Source: Pseudomonas sp. MWU13-2100 | Lineage (GTDB): Bacteria > Pseudomonadota > Gammaproteobacteria > Pseudomonadales > Pseudomonadaceae | NCBI RefSeq assembly: GCF_023242365.1 | Contig: NZ_JALLIX010000019.1 | Location: 49,625 to 113,624 of the forward strand | Direction of reading: 5' to 3' | Length of the DNA: 64,000 nt | Shown here: piece after piece, positions 52,401 through 60,637 of the stretch | Position numbering within the stretch: the first letter of the stretch is position 1 | Layout of the letters: every line of letters begins with the position of its first letter | Program-made: the position numbers and the translations under genes | Notes under the pieces: generated by a model | The model's database searches: none | What the model was told of the DNA's origin: nothing | The model's input: only the letters and a program-made list of their open reading frames with translations

Positions 52401-53242
52401 GTGATGGCCACGGTCTTGGTGCCCTTGTAGCGAACCTCGGTGAAGAAGTGCGCGTCGGGGGTACGGGTCTGCGGGACGTTGGAACCCCAGGCGATGATGT
52501 AGTTGGAGTTGTACCAGTCGGCCGACTCCGGCACGTCGGTCTGCTCGCCCCAGACCATCGGCGAGGCCGGTGGCAGGTCGCAGTACCAGTCATAGAAACT
52601 CAGGCAAACCCCGCCGATCAGCGACAGGTAGCGGGCCCCGGCGGCATAGCTGACCATCGACATGGCCGGAATCGGCGAGAAACCCACCACCCGGTCAGGA
52701 CCGTACTGCTTGATGGTGTAGACGTTGGCCGCGGCAATGATCTCGTTGACTTCTTCCCAGTTGGAGCGAATGAAGCCGCCCATGCCGCGCTTGCTTTTAT
52801 AGGAGTCGGCCTTGACCTTGTCCTCGACAATGCTGGCCCAGGCTTCGACCGGTTCCAGGGTCTGGCGCGCATCGCGCCAGAGTTTGAGCAGCGGCTTGCG
52901 GATCTTCGGGTACTTGAGGCGGTTGGCGCTGTAGATGTACCAGCTGTAGCTGGCCCCCCGCGGGCAGCCGCGCGGCTCGTGGTTGGGCAGGTCGTTGCGG
53001 GTGCGCGGGTAGTCGGTCTGCTGGGTTTCCCAGGTAATCAGACCGTTCTTCACGTAGATCTTCCACGAGCACGAGCCGGTGCAGTTGACCCCGTGGGTCG
53101 AGCGCACGATCTTGTCATACTGCCAGCGTGAACGGTAGACATTCTCCCAGTCACGGGACTCCTTGCGGGTCTCCCCGTGACCGCCGGCAAACTCGCTTTG
53201 CTTGCGGTTGAAGAACCGCAGTTGATCCAGTAAATGACTCAC
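49475..53242 (-). CDS. narG: Respiratory nitrate reductase, alpha (molybdenum) subunit
   Basis: 1255 residues. The GTG of MSHLLDQLRFFNRKQ is chosen, as in other Pseudomonas NarG, with AGAGG nine bases before; a GTG three codons earlier is possible. The FS0 cluster segment is RSTHGVNCTGSCSWKIYVKNG and the Mo-ligand Asp lies in ADWYNSNYIIAWGSNVPQ. The bis-MGD oxidoreductase domains extend to a C-terminal WIECFNVNGALTARAVVSQR region. It reduces nitrate to nitrite in the cytoplasm. It is followed by narH after 11 bases. Confidence 0.96.
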   Translation of the reverse strand: MSHLLDQLRFFNRKQSEFAGGHGETRKESRDWENVYRSRWQYDKIVRSTHGVNCTGSCSWKIYVKNGLITWETQQTDYPRTRNDLPNHEPRGCPRGASYSWYIYSANRLKYPKIRKPLLKLWRDARQTLEPVEAWASIVEDKVKADSYKSKRGMGGFIRSNWEEVNEIIAAANVYTIKQYGPDRVVGFSPIPAMSMVSYAAGARYLSLIGGVCLSFYDWYCDLPPASPMVWGEQTDVPESADWYNSNYIIAWGSNVPQTRTPDAHFFTEVRYKGTKTVAITPDYSEVAKLTDLWLNPKQGTDAALAQAFNHVIFKEFHLDKPSAYFTEYAKRFTDLPVLVLLKPMLGVAPGAGYQPDRFLRASDLTDNLGQENNPEWKTIALDASGELVSPQGSIGYRWGEKGKWNILAREGGEGREIDLKLSLIGDGVAEVAFPYFAGESQEHFQHVAGAAVQYRRVPVHSLTLADGSQVKVATVFDLSAANLAIDRGLGGANVARDYDDASVPGTPAWQEQITGVSREKAIQIAREFADNADKTRGRSMIIVGAAMNHWYHMDMNYRGLINMLMLCGCVGQTGGGWAHYVGQEKLRPQCGWLPLAFGLDWSRPPRQMNGTSFFYAHSSQWRHEKMSMHDVLSPLADKSQFPEHALDYNIRAERAGWLPSAPQLNTNPLHICRDAAAAGLPPKDYVVKALQDGSLRFACEQPDSPVNFPRNMFIWRSNLLGSSGKGHEYMLKYLLGTKNGVMNEDIGQVGDCKPEEAEWVDEGAIGKLDLVTTLDFRMSSTCVYSDIVLPTATWYEKDDMNTSDMHPFIHPLSAAIDPAWESRSDWEIYKGIAKSFSAMAVGHLGVEQDLVTVPLMHDSVGELAQPFGGTDWKTAGVAPQPGKNAPNLQVVERDYPNIYKQFSSLGPLLEKHGNGGKGINWNTEEEVKFLGELNYREGAAGISQGRPKIDTAIDAAEVILSLAPETNGHVAVKAWAALSEFTGIDHSHLALSKAHEAIRFRDIQAQPRKIISSPTWSGLEDDHVSYNAGYTNVHEAIPWRTITGRQQFYQDHPWMQAFGEQLMSYRPPVNTRTIEGVKGKRGNGEIEIVLNWITPHQKWGIHSTYSDNLLMLTLSRGGPIVWLSEIDAKRAGIEDNDWIECFNVNGALTARAVVSQRVKEGMVMMYHAQERIVNVPGSETTKTRGGHHNSVTRVVLKPTHMIGGYAQQAYGFNYYGTVGCNRDEFVVVRKMAKVDWLDGSSGDDLPRPLPTELD

Positions 53243-53309
53243 GGTGTACACCTCTCAGGCTTCGCGGGGTTCTGTGCCCCGCCCACGCAATGGTTGGATT
53301 CGGCTCGAC

Positions 53310-54707
53310 TCAGCAGGGTGTCGCGGCGCCTTTGCGCGCGTACCACCACCAGGTCACCACGATGCAGCTCAGGTAAAAGCCGACGAACATGTAGAAGGCC
53401 ATCTCCGGGCCGCCGGTCTGGGCCATCGAAGTGCCGAAGGATTTCGGAATGAAGAACGCACCGAAGGCGCCGACCGCCGAACTGAAGCCCAGCACCGCGG
53501 CCGATTCCTTGCCGGCATTCTTCAGCGCCTGCTCGCGAACCTCGGGCGCCTGCCCGGCGGAGAATTTTTCATGCAGGGTGCGGAAGATCACCGGGATCAT
53601 CCGGAAGGTCGAACCGTTGCCGATCCCGGTGGTGATGAACAGCAGCATGAACAGGCCGAGGAAACCGTAGAAGTTGCCGCCCACACCGTTGTGGGGCAAG
53701 AAATGCAACACACCGAAGACCATCACGATCATCGCCACGAAGTTCCACAAGGTCACCTTCGCGCCGCCAAGCTTGTCCGCCAGCCAGCCACCCAACGGCC
53801 GGACCAGGGCACCGACCAAGGGGCCGAGGAAGGCGAATCTCAAGGCGATGACATCCGGGAAGGAGGTCTTGATCAGCAGCGGGAACGCCGCGGAAAAACC
53901 GATGAACGAGCCAAAGGTCGCCAGGTACAACCAGCACATCAGCCAGTTGTGCTTGCGTTTGAAAATCACCGCTTGCTCGCTGAACGAAGCTTTGGCGCTG
54001 GACAAGTCGTTCATGCCGAACCAGGCCGCCAGCGTTACCGCGAGAATGAACGGCACCCAGATGAACCCGGCGTTCTGCAGCCACAACTGGCCACCGTCCG
54101 GCAGGGCTTGCGGCGAACCGCCCATGACGCCGAAGGCACCGAAGGTAATCACCAGCGGCACACAGAACTGCATCACCGAGACACCCAGGTTACCCAGGCC
54201 GGCATTCAGCCCCAGGGCCGTGCCCTGCTGCGACTTGGGGTAGAAGAAGCTGATGTTGGACATGCTCGAGGCGAAGTTGCCGCCACCAAAACCGCAGAGC
54301 AAGGCAATCAACACGAACACATTGTAGGAGGTGCCCGGGTCCTGCACGGCGAAGCCCATCCAGATCGAGGGCAGCAGCAGCGACGCGGTGCTCAGGGCGG
54401 TCCAACGACGGCCGCCGAAGATCGGCACCATAAAGGAGTAGAAGACCCGCAAGGTGGCCCCGGACAACCCCGGTAATGCCGCCAGCCAGAACAGTTGATC
54501 GGTGGTAAAACTGAAGCCGATGGCGTTCAAGCGCACGATCACCGTGCTCCAGACCATCCACACGGCAAAAGCCAGCAGCAGCGCGGGAATGGAAATCCAC
54601 AGGTTGCGCGTCGCCGTCTGTTTGCCGCTGCCCCCCCAGAACGCTGGGTCCTCCGGGCGCCAGTCATGAATGACCGGGCCGCTGTCAGGCTTTTGTAGAA
54701 CGGACAT
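53310..54707 (-). CDS. narK2: Nitrate/nitrite transporter, NarK2 type
   Basis: 465 residues from MSVLQKPDSGPVIHDWRPED. Major facilitator with 12 membrane segments and two nitrate signature loops, GGGNFASSMSNISFFYPKSQ and GIGNGSTFRMIPVIF. This is the type II class that exchanges nitrate for nitrite. Its start lies 23 bases inside the end of narK1, so the two transporters are coupled, as in P. aeruginosa. Confidence 0.92.
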   Translation of the reverse strand: MSVLQKPDSGPVIHDWRPEDPAFWGGSGKQTATRNLWISIPALLLAFAVWMVWSTVIVRLNAIGFSFTTDQLFWLAALPGLSGATLRVFYSFMVPIFGGRRWTALSTASLLLPSIWMGFAVQDPGTSYNVFVLIALLCGFGGGNFASSMSNISFFYPKSQQGTALGLNAGLGNLGVSVMQFCVPLVITFGAFGVMGGSPQALPDGGQLWLQNAGFIWVPFILAVTLAAWFGMNDLSSAKASFSEQAVIFKRKHNWLMCWLYLATFGSFIGFSAAFPLLIKTSFPDVIALRFAFLGPLVGALVRPLGGWLADKLGGAKVTLWNFVAMIVMVFGVLHFLPHNGVGGNFYGFLGLFMLLFITTGIGNGSTFRMIPVIFRTLHEKFSAGQAPEVREQALKNAGKESAAVLGFSSAVGAFGAFFIPKSFGTSMAQTGGPEMAFYMFVGFYLSCIVVTWWWYARKGAATPC

Positions 54708-55989
54708 ATTCGTCTCCTTGGACAAGGCTGGTAAACGGGGCAGTGGCGAGCGCGGGCTGTCGACCCAACAGCGGGCGCCGGCGAACTTCGCTGAAGTACA
54801 TCCAGGTCAGGGAGACCCAGACCACGCCGTACATCAACATGAAGCAGGAGGAGCGCACGCCGGTCAGGTCCACCAGCGCACCGAACAGGATCGGCAGGAC
54901 GAAGCCGCCCAGGCCTCCGGCCAGGCCGACAATGCCGGACACCGCGCCCATGTTTTTCGGGTAGTCATTGGCGATGTACTTGAAAACCGAGGCCTTGCCG
55001 AAGGCGAAGGCGATACCCATGACAAACAGCAGTCCGGTGAACAGCGTCGGGCTCAGGCCGATGTGCAGGTCCAGCGGGCCATTGATGGTTTGCACTTGCA
55101 GTTGGGTCTGCGGATAGGACAGCAGGAACAGGCAGATCCAGCTGACCCAAAGCACCCACCAGGTCACGCTCTGGGCGCCCCAGCGATCCGACAGCCAGCC
55201 GCCGACCGCGCGCAGCACCCCGCCCGGCAGGGAAAAACAGGCGGCCAGCAGCGCCGCGCTCTGCAGGCTGAAACCGTATTCCTGCACGTAGTATTTGGTC
55301 ATCCACAAGGCCAGCGCGACATACCCACCGAAGACGATCGAGTAGTACTGGCAGTAGCGCCATACCGCCGGATCCTTCAGTGAAGCAAGCTGTTCGCGCA
55401 GCGGGGTGCCCGAAGCACTGCGGTGCGCCTTGTTCTCGGCACTGAGAAACCAGAACAGCAGCGCGGTGATAAAGAGGATCGCGCTGAAGACCTTCGGCAC
55501 CAGGTGCCAGCTGCCCGCGGCGATCAGCGCCGGGGCGATGAACTTGGTCAGCGCGGAGCCGGCATTGCCGGCGCCGAAGATGCCCATGGCGAAGCCCTGG
55601 TTGTCCTGGTCGAACCACTTGGCCACATAGGCGATACCGACGGAAAACGAACCACCGGCCAGACCGACGAACAGCCCGAGGACCAGGAACTGCCAATAGG
55701 TCGTGGCGTAGGTGATCAGGTACAACGGCAACACGCAGGACAGCATCAGCAGGAAAAATACGCTGCGCCCGCCAAAGCGGTCGGTCAGCAGCCCCAGCGG
55801 CAAGCGTGCCAGCGAGCCGGTCAGGACCGGGGTGGCGACCAGCAGGCCGAACTGGGTTTCATTGAGCTGGAGCAGTTCCTTGATCGGTACGCCGAGCACG
55901 GCAAACATCATCCAGACCATGAAACACACGGTGAAGGCCAGCGTGCTCATGCCCAGCACCAGGCCTTGTCGTACACGCGGTTGGGTCAT
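54685..55989 (-). CDS. narK1: Nitrate transporter, NarK1 type
   Basis: 434 residues, a major facilitator with 12 membrane segments and the signature GLAGGSFSVGIAYVAKWFD plus GAGNAGSALTKF. The shorter type I class is thought to import nitrate with protons and start respiration before nitrite accumulates. It is the first gene of the nar operon; an ANR box lies 60 bases upstream. Confidence 0.92.
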   Translation of the reverse strand: MTQPRVRQGLVLGMSTLAFTVCFMVWMMFAVLGVPIKELLQLNETQFGLLVATPVLTGSLARLPLGLLTDRFGGRSVFFLLMLSCVLPLYLITYATTYWQFLVLGLFVGLAGGSFSVGIAYVAKWFDQDNQGFAMGIFGAGNAGSALTKFIAPALIAAGSWHLVPKVFSAILFITALLFWFLSAENKAHRSASGTPLREQLASLKDPAVWRYCQYYSIVFGGYVALALWMTKYYVQEYGFSLQSAALLAACFSLPGGVLRAVGGWLSDRWGAQSVTWWVLWVSWICLFLLSYPQTQLQVQTINGPLDLHIGLSPTLFTGLLFVMGIAFAFGKASVFKYIANDYPKNMGAVSGIVGLAGGLGGFVLPILFGALVDLTGVRSSCFMLMYGVVWVSLTWMYFSEVRRRPLLGRQPALATAPFTSLVQGDEYVRSTKA

Positions 55990-56048
55990 GTCGCTCTCCA
56001 GATCAGTTAGCCATGGCCGCAGACTAGAGAGGCATACCCCGGAAAAAC

Positions 56049-56062
56049 TTGATCCTTATCAA
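56049..56062 (-). promoter_or_regulatory. ANR/FNR box of the nar operon
   Basis: TTGAT-CCTT-ATCAA is a perfect ANR box. A -10-like TAGTCT (minus strand, 56021-56026) places it at -41.5 for narK1. It also lies 243 bases before narX on the other strand, within the 315-base gap between the divergent genes. Confidence 0.85.
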
Positions 56063-56100
56063 CGAAGTCCAAGGGGTTCCAGGCCTATGCTGGCGACACC

Positions 56101-56116
56101 TACCTCCAAAGAGGTA
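56101..56116. promoter_or_regulatory. NarL 7-2-7 palindrome between narK1 and narX
   Basis: TACCTCC-AA-AGAGGTA fits the NarL pattern TACYYMT-N2-AKRRGTA with one mismatch. A further half-site, AGAGGTA, lies at 56207-56213. Phospho-NarL bound here could activate the nar operon and autoregulate narXL. Confidence 0.7.
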
Positions 56117-56304
56117 GAACGAAAAAACCTCTGAACCCTTTGTTTATCAGCCTCTTGCCTTCGTTACGCGAAGTATTTTGGGGCTGCGAACGATCGACAA
56201 CTCTTTAGAGGTAGAGCGCCAGGGACCGGCAGCAACATCATTGCCAGCCATCCCCTGGAGTTCGATATGCCCGATGTTCCCGTCGTTGCCCCAGGGCGAC
56301 AGCC

Positions 56305-58107
56305 ATGATTCGCTGGTTGCGCAGCTCCCTGCCCGCCCGCGCCGGGCTCGCGGTGATCCTGATCGCCGTGCTGGCCCTGGCCAGCTCGTTGAGCGCCGGA
56401 CTCATCGCCTGGTTCAGCCAGGGCGACGCGGCCGCCATCAACACCGCCGGCTCGGTGCGCATGGAGACCTATCACCTGTGCTGGAAGCTGGCTGCGGGGG
56501 CCGGCAGCGCGGAAATCAACGGCATCACCGACAGCCTGCAACAACGCCTCACCAGCCAGCCACTCAAGGCGGTGCTGGAAGATGGCGCGAGTCTCGACCT
56601 GCAAGCCAGCTACCAACTGATCCAGCAAAACTGGAAGGAAAATCTGCGCCCGGCGCTGGAGCGTGGTGATATCGACTCGTTTCAAGCCGGGGCTCCGCCC
56701 TTCGTTGAACAGTTGAACCAGTTCGTCAGCCTGCTGCAGCGCCAAAGCGAGCACAAGCAAGCCTGGCAACAGGTGATCCAGGGCGCGGCCCTGTTCACCA
56801 CCATGATCGTCCTGTTGCTGGGGCTCTACGAACTGCAGTACGGGGTGATCACCCCGCTCAAGGAACTGGTGGAGGCGACCCAGCGTTTTCGCCGTGGCGA
56901 CTTCCAGGTACGGGTCAACCATCAATCCCAGGACGAACTGGGAGAGTTGGCCACCAGTTTCAACGCCATGGCCGAGACCATCGAGCAGTCCCACCGCACC
57001 CTGGAGACTCAGGTCCGGCAAAAGACCCTGAACCTGCAACAGGCCAATGCCGCCCTGGAACTGCTCTATCAGAGCAGTCGCAGCCTGGCCACGCGCCTGG
57101 CCAATGCCGAAGGGCTGGATGAACTGATCCGCCGCTTCCAGCAGCGCCTGCCCGGCTTGAGCCTGTCGCTGTGCCTGCAAGGCCGGTTGCAGGCTCCGGC
57201 CCAGCAACTGCTCGTCCTGCATGGCGCCAACAGCCGGGATGTGTGTGCCGGCGGTCACTGCGCCACCTGCCAGAAGCATCACCAGGGCAACCCGCAAAGC
57301 TTCAGCATCAGCAACCAGGGCAGTGAACTGGGCGAGCTCAAGGCGCACTTCGTCGACGGACACGCGCCGCAAGCCTGGGAAACCAAGCTGATCCAGGCCC
57401 TGGCCAACCTGATCGGCACCTCGCTCTCGCTCAAACGCCAACGGGAACAGGACCATCGCCTGCTGCTGCTCGAAGAGCGCACCATCATCGCCCGCGAACT
57501 GCATGACTCCCTGGCCCAGGCCCTGTCCTACATGAAGCTGCAAGTCAGCCGCATGCAGACCCTGATGCGCCGTGGCGAACCGGTGGCGACCCTGGAAAGC
57601 GTCACCGCCGAACTGCGCGAGGGCCTGAACAATGCCTACCGTCAGTTGCGCGAACTGCTGACCACCTTTCGTTTGCAGATTCACGACGCCGGGCTGGTCC
57701 AGGAGCTCCAGGACACGGCCGAGGAGTTCTCCAGCCGGGGCGATTTCCAGGTTCACCTGCACGTCGACAGCCTGGCCTTCGAACTGTCCGCCAGCGAGCA
57801 GATCCACATGCTGCAGATCACCCGCGAGGCACTTTCCAACTGCCTGCGCCACGCCCATGCGCAGAACGCCTGGCTGCAACTGCGCCAGGACGGCGAAACC
57901 GTGCGCCTGTCAATCGAGGACGATGGCCGTGGCTTCAGCGGCAGCGTCGACCAACGCGAGCATCACGGTCTGAACATCATGAAGGAACGTGCCCGCAGCC
58001 TGCATGGACAGCTCCAGATATTTTCCCGGGTGCCCCAGGGCACGCTTGTCCAGATGGAGTTCCGACCGGAGTTTCTCGGACAGCCAACAGAAGGTAGCCT
58101 CACATGA
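56305..58107 (+). CDS. narX: Nitrate/nitrite sensor histidine kinase
   Basis: 600 residues. Membrane segment at about 12-34; the periplasmic P-box AAAINTAGSVRMETYHLC binds nitrate; second membrane segment near 165-185; HAMP; a central cysteine cluster (VCAGGHCATC, about residues 313-323); and the HisKA_3 box ARELHDSLAQALSYMKLQ with phospho-acceptor His400. The ATPase domain has ALSNCLRHAHAQNAWLQL and EDDGRGFSG. It phosphorylates NarL when nitrate is present. It overlaps narL by four bases. Confidence 0.94.
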   Translation: MIRWLRSSLPARAGLAVILIAVLALASSLSAGLIAWFSQGDAAAINTAGSVRMETYHLCWKLAAGAGSAEINGITDSLQQRLTSQPLKAVLEDGASLDLQASYQLIQQNWKENLRPALERGDIDSFQAGAPPFVEQLNQFVSLLQRQSEHKQAWQQVIQGAALFTTMIVLLLGLYELQYGVITPLKELVEATQRFRRGDFQVRVNHQSQDELGELATSFNAMAETIEQSHRTLETQVRQKTLNLQQANAALELLYQSSRSLATRLANAEGLDELIRRFQQRLPGLSLSLCLQGRLQAPAQQLLVLHGANSRDVCAGGHCATCQKHHQGNPQSFSISNQGSELGELKAHFVDGHAPQAWETKLIQALANLIGTSLSLKRQREQDHRLLLLEERTIIARELHDSLAQALSYMKLQVSRMQTLMRRGEPVATLESVTAELREGLNNAYRQLRELLTTFRLQIHDAGLVQELQDTAEEFSSRGDFQVHLHVDSLAFELSASEQIHMLQITREALSNCLRHAHAQNAWLQLRQDGETVRLSIEDDGRGFSGSVDQREHHGLNIMKERARSLHGQLQIFSRVPQGTLVQMEFRPEFLGQPTEGSLT

Positions 58108-58751
58108 AACTGTCCTCGCAATACCGGATCCTGCTGGTCGACGACCATCCGATGATGCGTCATGGCATCCGCCAGATTCTCGAACTGGAAGAGGATTTCC
58201 TGATCGTCGGCGAAGCCAGTCACGGCGAAGAAGCCCTGGCACTGATCGAGCCGCTGCAACCCGACCTGGTGCTGCTCGACAACAACATGCCGCGGATGAA
58301 CGGCATCGAGACCCTGCGCTGCCTGCGCGCCATGAACTATCGGGGCAAGGTCCTGCTGTTCACCGTGTCCGACGCCGAAGACGATATTCGCGATGCGCTG
58401 CGCCTGGATGCCGACGGTTATCTGCTCAAGGACATGGAGCCCGAGTTGCTGATCCAGTACATCCGCGATGCCCTGAACGGCACCCTGGTGATCAGCCCGG
58501 GCCTGACCCGGGTTATGGCCCAGGCGCTGCGCTCGCCACCACGCCAGGTCGAAGTCGAGCTGACCGAGCGCGAACGCCAGGTGCTCAAGACCATTGCCGG
58601 CGGCCTGAGCAACAAGGTCATCGGCCACAAGCTGGGCATCACCGAAGGCACGGTCAAGGTTCACGTGAAGAACCTGCTGCACAAGCTCGGCCTGCGCTCG
58701 CGGGTCGAAGCGGCGGTGTGGGCCATGGAGCATCTGCGCGGCGCCAGCTGA
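58104..58751 (+). CDS. narL: Nitrate/nitrite response regulator
   Basis: 215 residues. Receiver domain with Asp59 in LVLLDNNMPRMNGIETL and a Lys in GYLLKDMEPELL; LuxR-type helix-turn-helix (LTERERQVLKTIAGGLSNKVI, with GITEGTVKVHVKNLLHKLG). It binds TACYYMT heptamers; candidate pairs are present before narK1/narX and before moaB. Confidence 0.94.
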   Translation: MKLSSQYRILLVDDHPMMRHGIRQILELEEDFLIVGEASHGEEALALIEPLQPDLVLLDNNMPRMNGIETLRCLRAMNYRGKVLLFTVSDAEDDIRDALRLDADGYLLKDMEPELLIQYIRDALNGTLVISPGLTRVMAQALRSPPRQVEVELTERERQVLKTIAGGLSNKVIGHKLGITEGTVKVHVKNLLHKLGLRSRVEAAVWAMEHLRGAS

Positions 58752-58787
58752 AGCGCATGGCCCCCGCAAGCCCCGGCGCGGGCGGAC

Positions 58788-58801
58788 TTGATCGCAATCA
58801 A
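58788..58801 (+). promoter_or_regulatory. ANR/FNR box before the DGC-domain gene
   Basis: TTGAT-CGCA-ATCAA is a perfect ANR box 37 bases past the narL stop and 55 bases before the next ATG. A weak -10-like CACACT is at 58823-58828. It suggests that this small gene has its own low-oxygen promoter. Confidence 0.75.
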
Positions 58802-58855
58802 GGCGCGGCGCTGGCAGCCTTGCACACTGGAGGGGTCCATCAGCGGAGAACGTTC

Positions 58856-59245
58856 ATGCCCCTTTCATCCTTGCCTCTGGTTTACTCCTGTTCAGGCTGC
58901 TCCAACGTCGCCCAACTGGCCAACACCCTGGCCCTGCGCCTGGATCGCGAGGGCCTCGCGCAAATGTCCTGCATCGTCGGAGTCGGCGGGCATGTCGCCG
59001 CGCTGGTCAACAAGGCCCGCTCGGGACGACGGATCCTGGCGCTGGACGGCTGCCCGCTGCAATGCGTCGAAAGCTGTCTGCAACAGCATGGCCTGCGAGC
59101 CGATATGCACCTGATCCTCAGCCAGCACGGCGTGCGCAAACGCTACGGCGAAGATTGCAGCCCGGCACAGGCCGAGGAGCTGTTTGCCGAGATCGGGCAA
59201 CTGCTTGAGCATGACCGGCAGCCAGCCCCACTGCCGCTCAGTTAA
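58856..59245 (+). CDS. DGC-domain putative zinc-binding protein
   Basis: 129 residues from MPLSSLPLVYSCSGCSNVAQ. The domain has five Cys in the typical positions: YSCSGCSNVAQLAN, LAQMSCIVGVGGHVAAL, ALDGCPLQCVESCLQQHG and a late Cys in YGEDCSPAQ. The family is named for its Asp-Gly-Cys motif and is thought to bind zinc or another metal; its role is not known. Location after narXL and an own ANR box suggest an anaerobic role. It is convergent with ubiT. Confidence 0.85.
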   Translation: MPLSSLPLVYSCSGCSNVAQLANTLALRLDREGLAQMSCIVGVGGHVAALVNKARSGRRILALDGCPLQCVESCLQQHGLRADMHLILSQHGVRKRYGEDCSPAQAEELFAEIGQLLEHDRQPAPLPLS

Positions 59246-59272
59246 GCCCCCCGCCACCACTTCAAACCTGCC

Positions 59273-59743
59273 TCAGCCCGCCGCCAGGCCCTTCCCGGCA
59301 CGTTCCAGGTTGCGCCATAGCCAGGCCGGCAGGACCTCGGGGTCGAGGCTGTCGATCAGGTTCTTCAGGGTCAAGCCCAGCTCGGTGTCGCCCTCGATGA
59401 CCAGGCGCCGACGAAAGAACAGCGTGTCCGGATCTTCCTGGCGACTGGCCAGGAGCAGGAACTCCCGCCAGTTGCCGCTGATAGTCACATCGGCCCGGGC
59501 CCGCGCGGCAATCTGCAAGCCCTCGCGGCCTCGGGTCAGGTACCAGGTCAGCCCCAGGTCGGGCACCCGCAGGCACAACCAGCGGCCGCGCAACAGGTCG
59601 AACCGACCCTCACTCAACGGCTCGGCGAAACAGCGGTTGAGCCCCTGCTGCAAGGCCAGCCGTTGCAGCCCGAACGGCACCCGGCGGACCAACGGCAGCA
59701 AGCGGTCGGCACCGCGCAACAGCCACTTTTTCCGATTCAACAC
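59273..59743 (-). CDS. ubiT: SCP2-domain ubiquinone biosynthesis protein for anaerobic growth
   Basis: 156 residues from the GTG of MLNRKKWLLRGADRLLP, with GAGGTG upstream. A single SCP2 (sterol carrier) domain: RFDLLRGRWLCLRVPDLGLTW, ADVTISGNWREFLLLAS and FRRRLVIEGDTELGLTLKNL. UbiT binds polyprenyl ubiquinone precursors and works with UbiU and UbiV in the route that needs no oxygen. The GTG lies seven bases inside the end of ubiV. Confidence 0.9.
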   Translation of the reverse strand: MLNRKKWLLRGADRLLPLVRRVPFGLQRLALQQGLNRCFAEPLSEGRFDLLRGRWLCLRVPDLGLTWYLTRGREGLQIAARARADVTISGNWREFLLLASRQEDPDTLFFRRRLVIEGDTELGLTLKNLIDSLDPEVLPAWLWRNLERAGKGLAAG

Positions 59744-60627
59744 AGGCCCACCTCCTCGACACGCAACATCCCGGCCTGGCCATGCCAATAGCCGTTGCAG
59801 CCGTCCACAAACAACGGTGGCGTCTCGCCCTGGCGGACCCGCTGATAGGCCGCGATCACCTCGGCCATGCCCTGCGCCCGAGGGCTCAGGCGTAACAGAT
59901 CGGCACCGCAGGCGACCAGCCCGGCATAATCGGCCAATAGATTGGTGACCTCGGCCGACATGGTCTGAATGCCGTTGAGGGTGAACAGCGGCTGGCCTTC
60001 CTGACTGCTCAACGCCAGGCCATCAGGGTATTCGATGCAGCAGAACTGGCAGTCGTCCTTGGGTCGGTTTTGCGCGCGGGCGGTGAAACAGCGCGCCGAA
60101 TAGGCCAGGGGCAAATGCCCATAGGCAAAGACTTCGACTTCCGGCAGCGCCCGGCCCAGTTCGCGCACCTGGTCGAGCACCGCGCGGATCAGCGCCGCCG
60201 AACACTCCACCGGTGGTACCCAGCGGATCATCCCGCAATCGAGCAACTGCCCAAGGGCATGCCCGTTGTACAGGTTCAGCGCCGGGCCAGCGACGAAGGG
60301 CAGCTGGCGTTCGGCGAGAAACTGCACCGCGCCCATATCGTTGGCTTCCACCAGCAACTCGCCGTTGTCGCACAGGCGCCGCAGGCTGGAGAGTTCCGAC
60401 GCGGCCTCGATCAGGGTCAGGCTCGACAGCACCAGTTGCGCCTGGGAGCAGCTTTGCAACTCGCGTCCCAGGCCCAACCATTGATCGAGGGAAAAGGCCC
60501 GGCGTTTCGAACACACGGTTTCCCCCAGGTAGATCACATCCAGGGGCAAGGCCGACATCTCGGAGTAAAACTGCCCCAATTGCGTTTTGTCCCAGTAAAA
60601 CAGCACGGGTCCCAGGCTGAGCTTCAT
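59737..60627 (-). CDS. ubiV: U32-family protein, anaerobic ubiquinone hydroxylation
   Basis: 296 residues from MKLSLGPVLFYWDKTQLGQF. It is a U32 peptidase-like barrel without protease activity. Cys residues of the [4Fe-4S] site are expected among SARCFTARAQNRPKDDCQFC. It forms a complex with UbiU that hydroxylates the quinone ring, using prephenate as the oxygen source in the E. coli system. It is followed by ubiT in overlap and preceded by ubiU at ten bases. Confidence 0.92.
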   Translation of the reverse strand: MKLSLGPVLFYWDKTQLGQFYSEMSALPLDVIYLGETVCSKRRAFSLDQWLGLGRELQSCSQAQLVLSSLTLIEAASELSSLRRLCDNGELLVEANDMGAVQFLAERQLPFVAGPALNLYNGHALGQLLDCGMIRWVPPVECSAALIRAVLDQVRELGRALPEVEVFAYGHLPLAYSARCFTARAQNRPKDDCQFCCIEYPDGLALSSQEGQPLFTLNGIQTMSAEVTNLLADYAGLVACGADLLRLSPRAQGMAEVIAAYQRVRQGETPPLFVDGCNGYWHGQAGMLRVEEVGLC

Positions 60628-60637
60628 TTCCAGTCCC

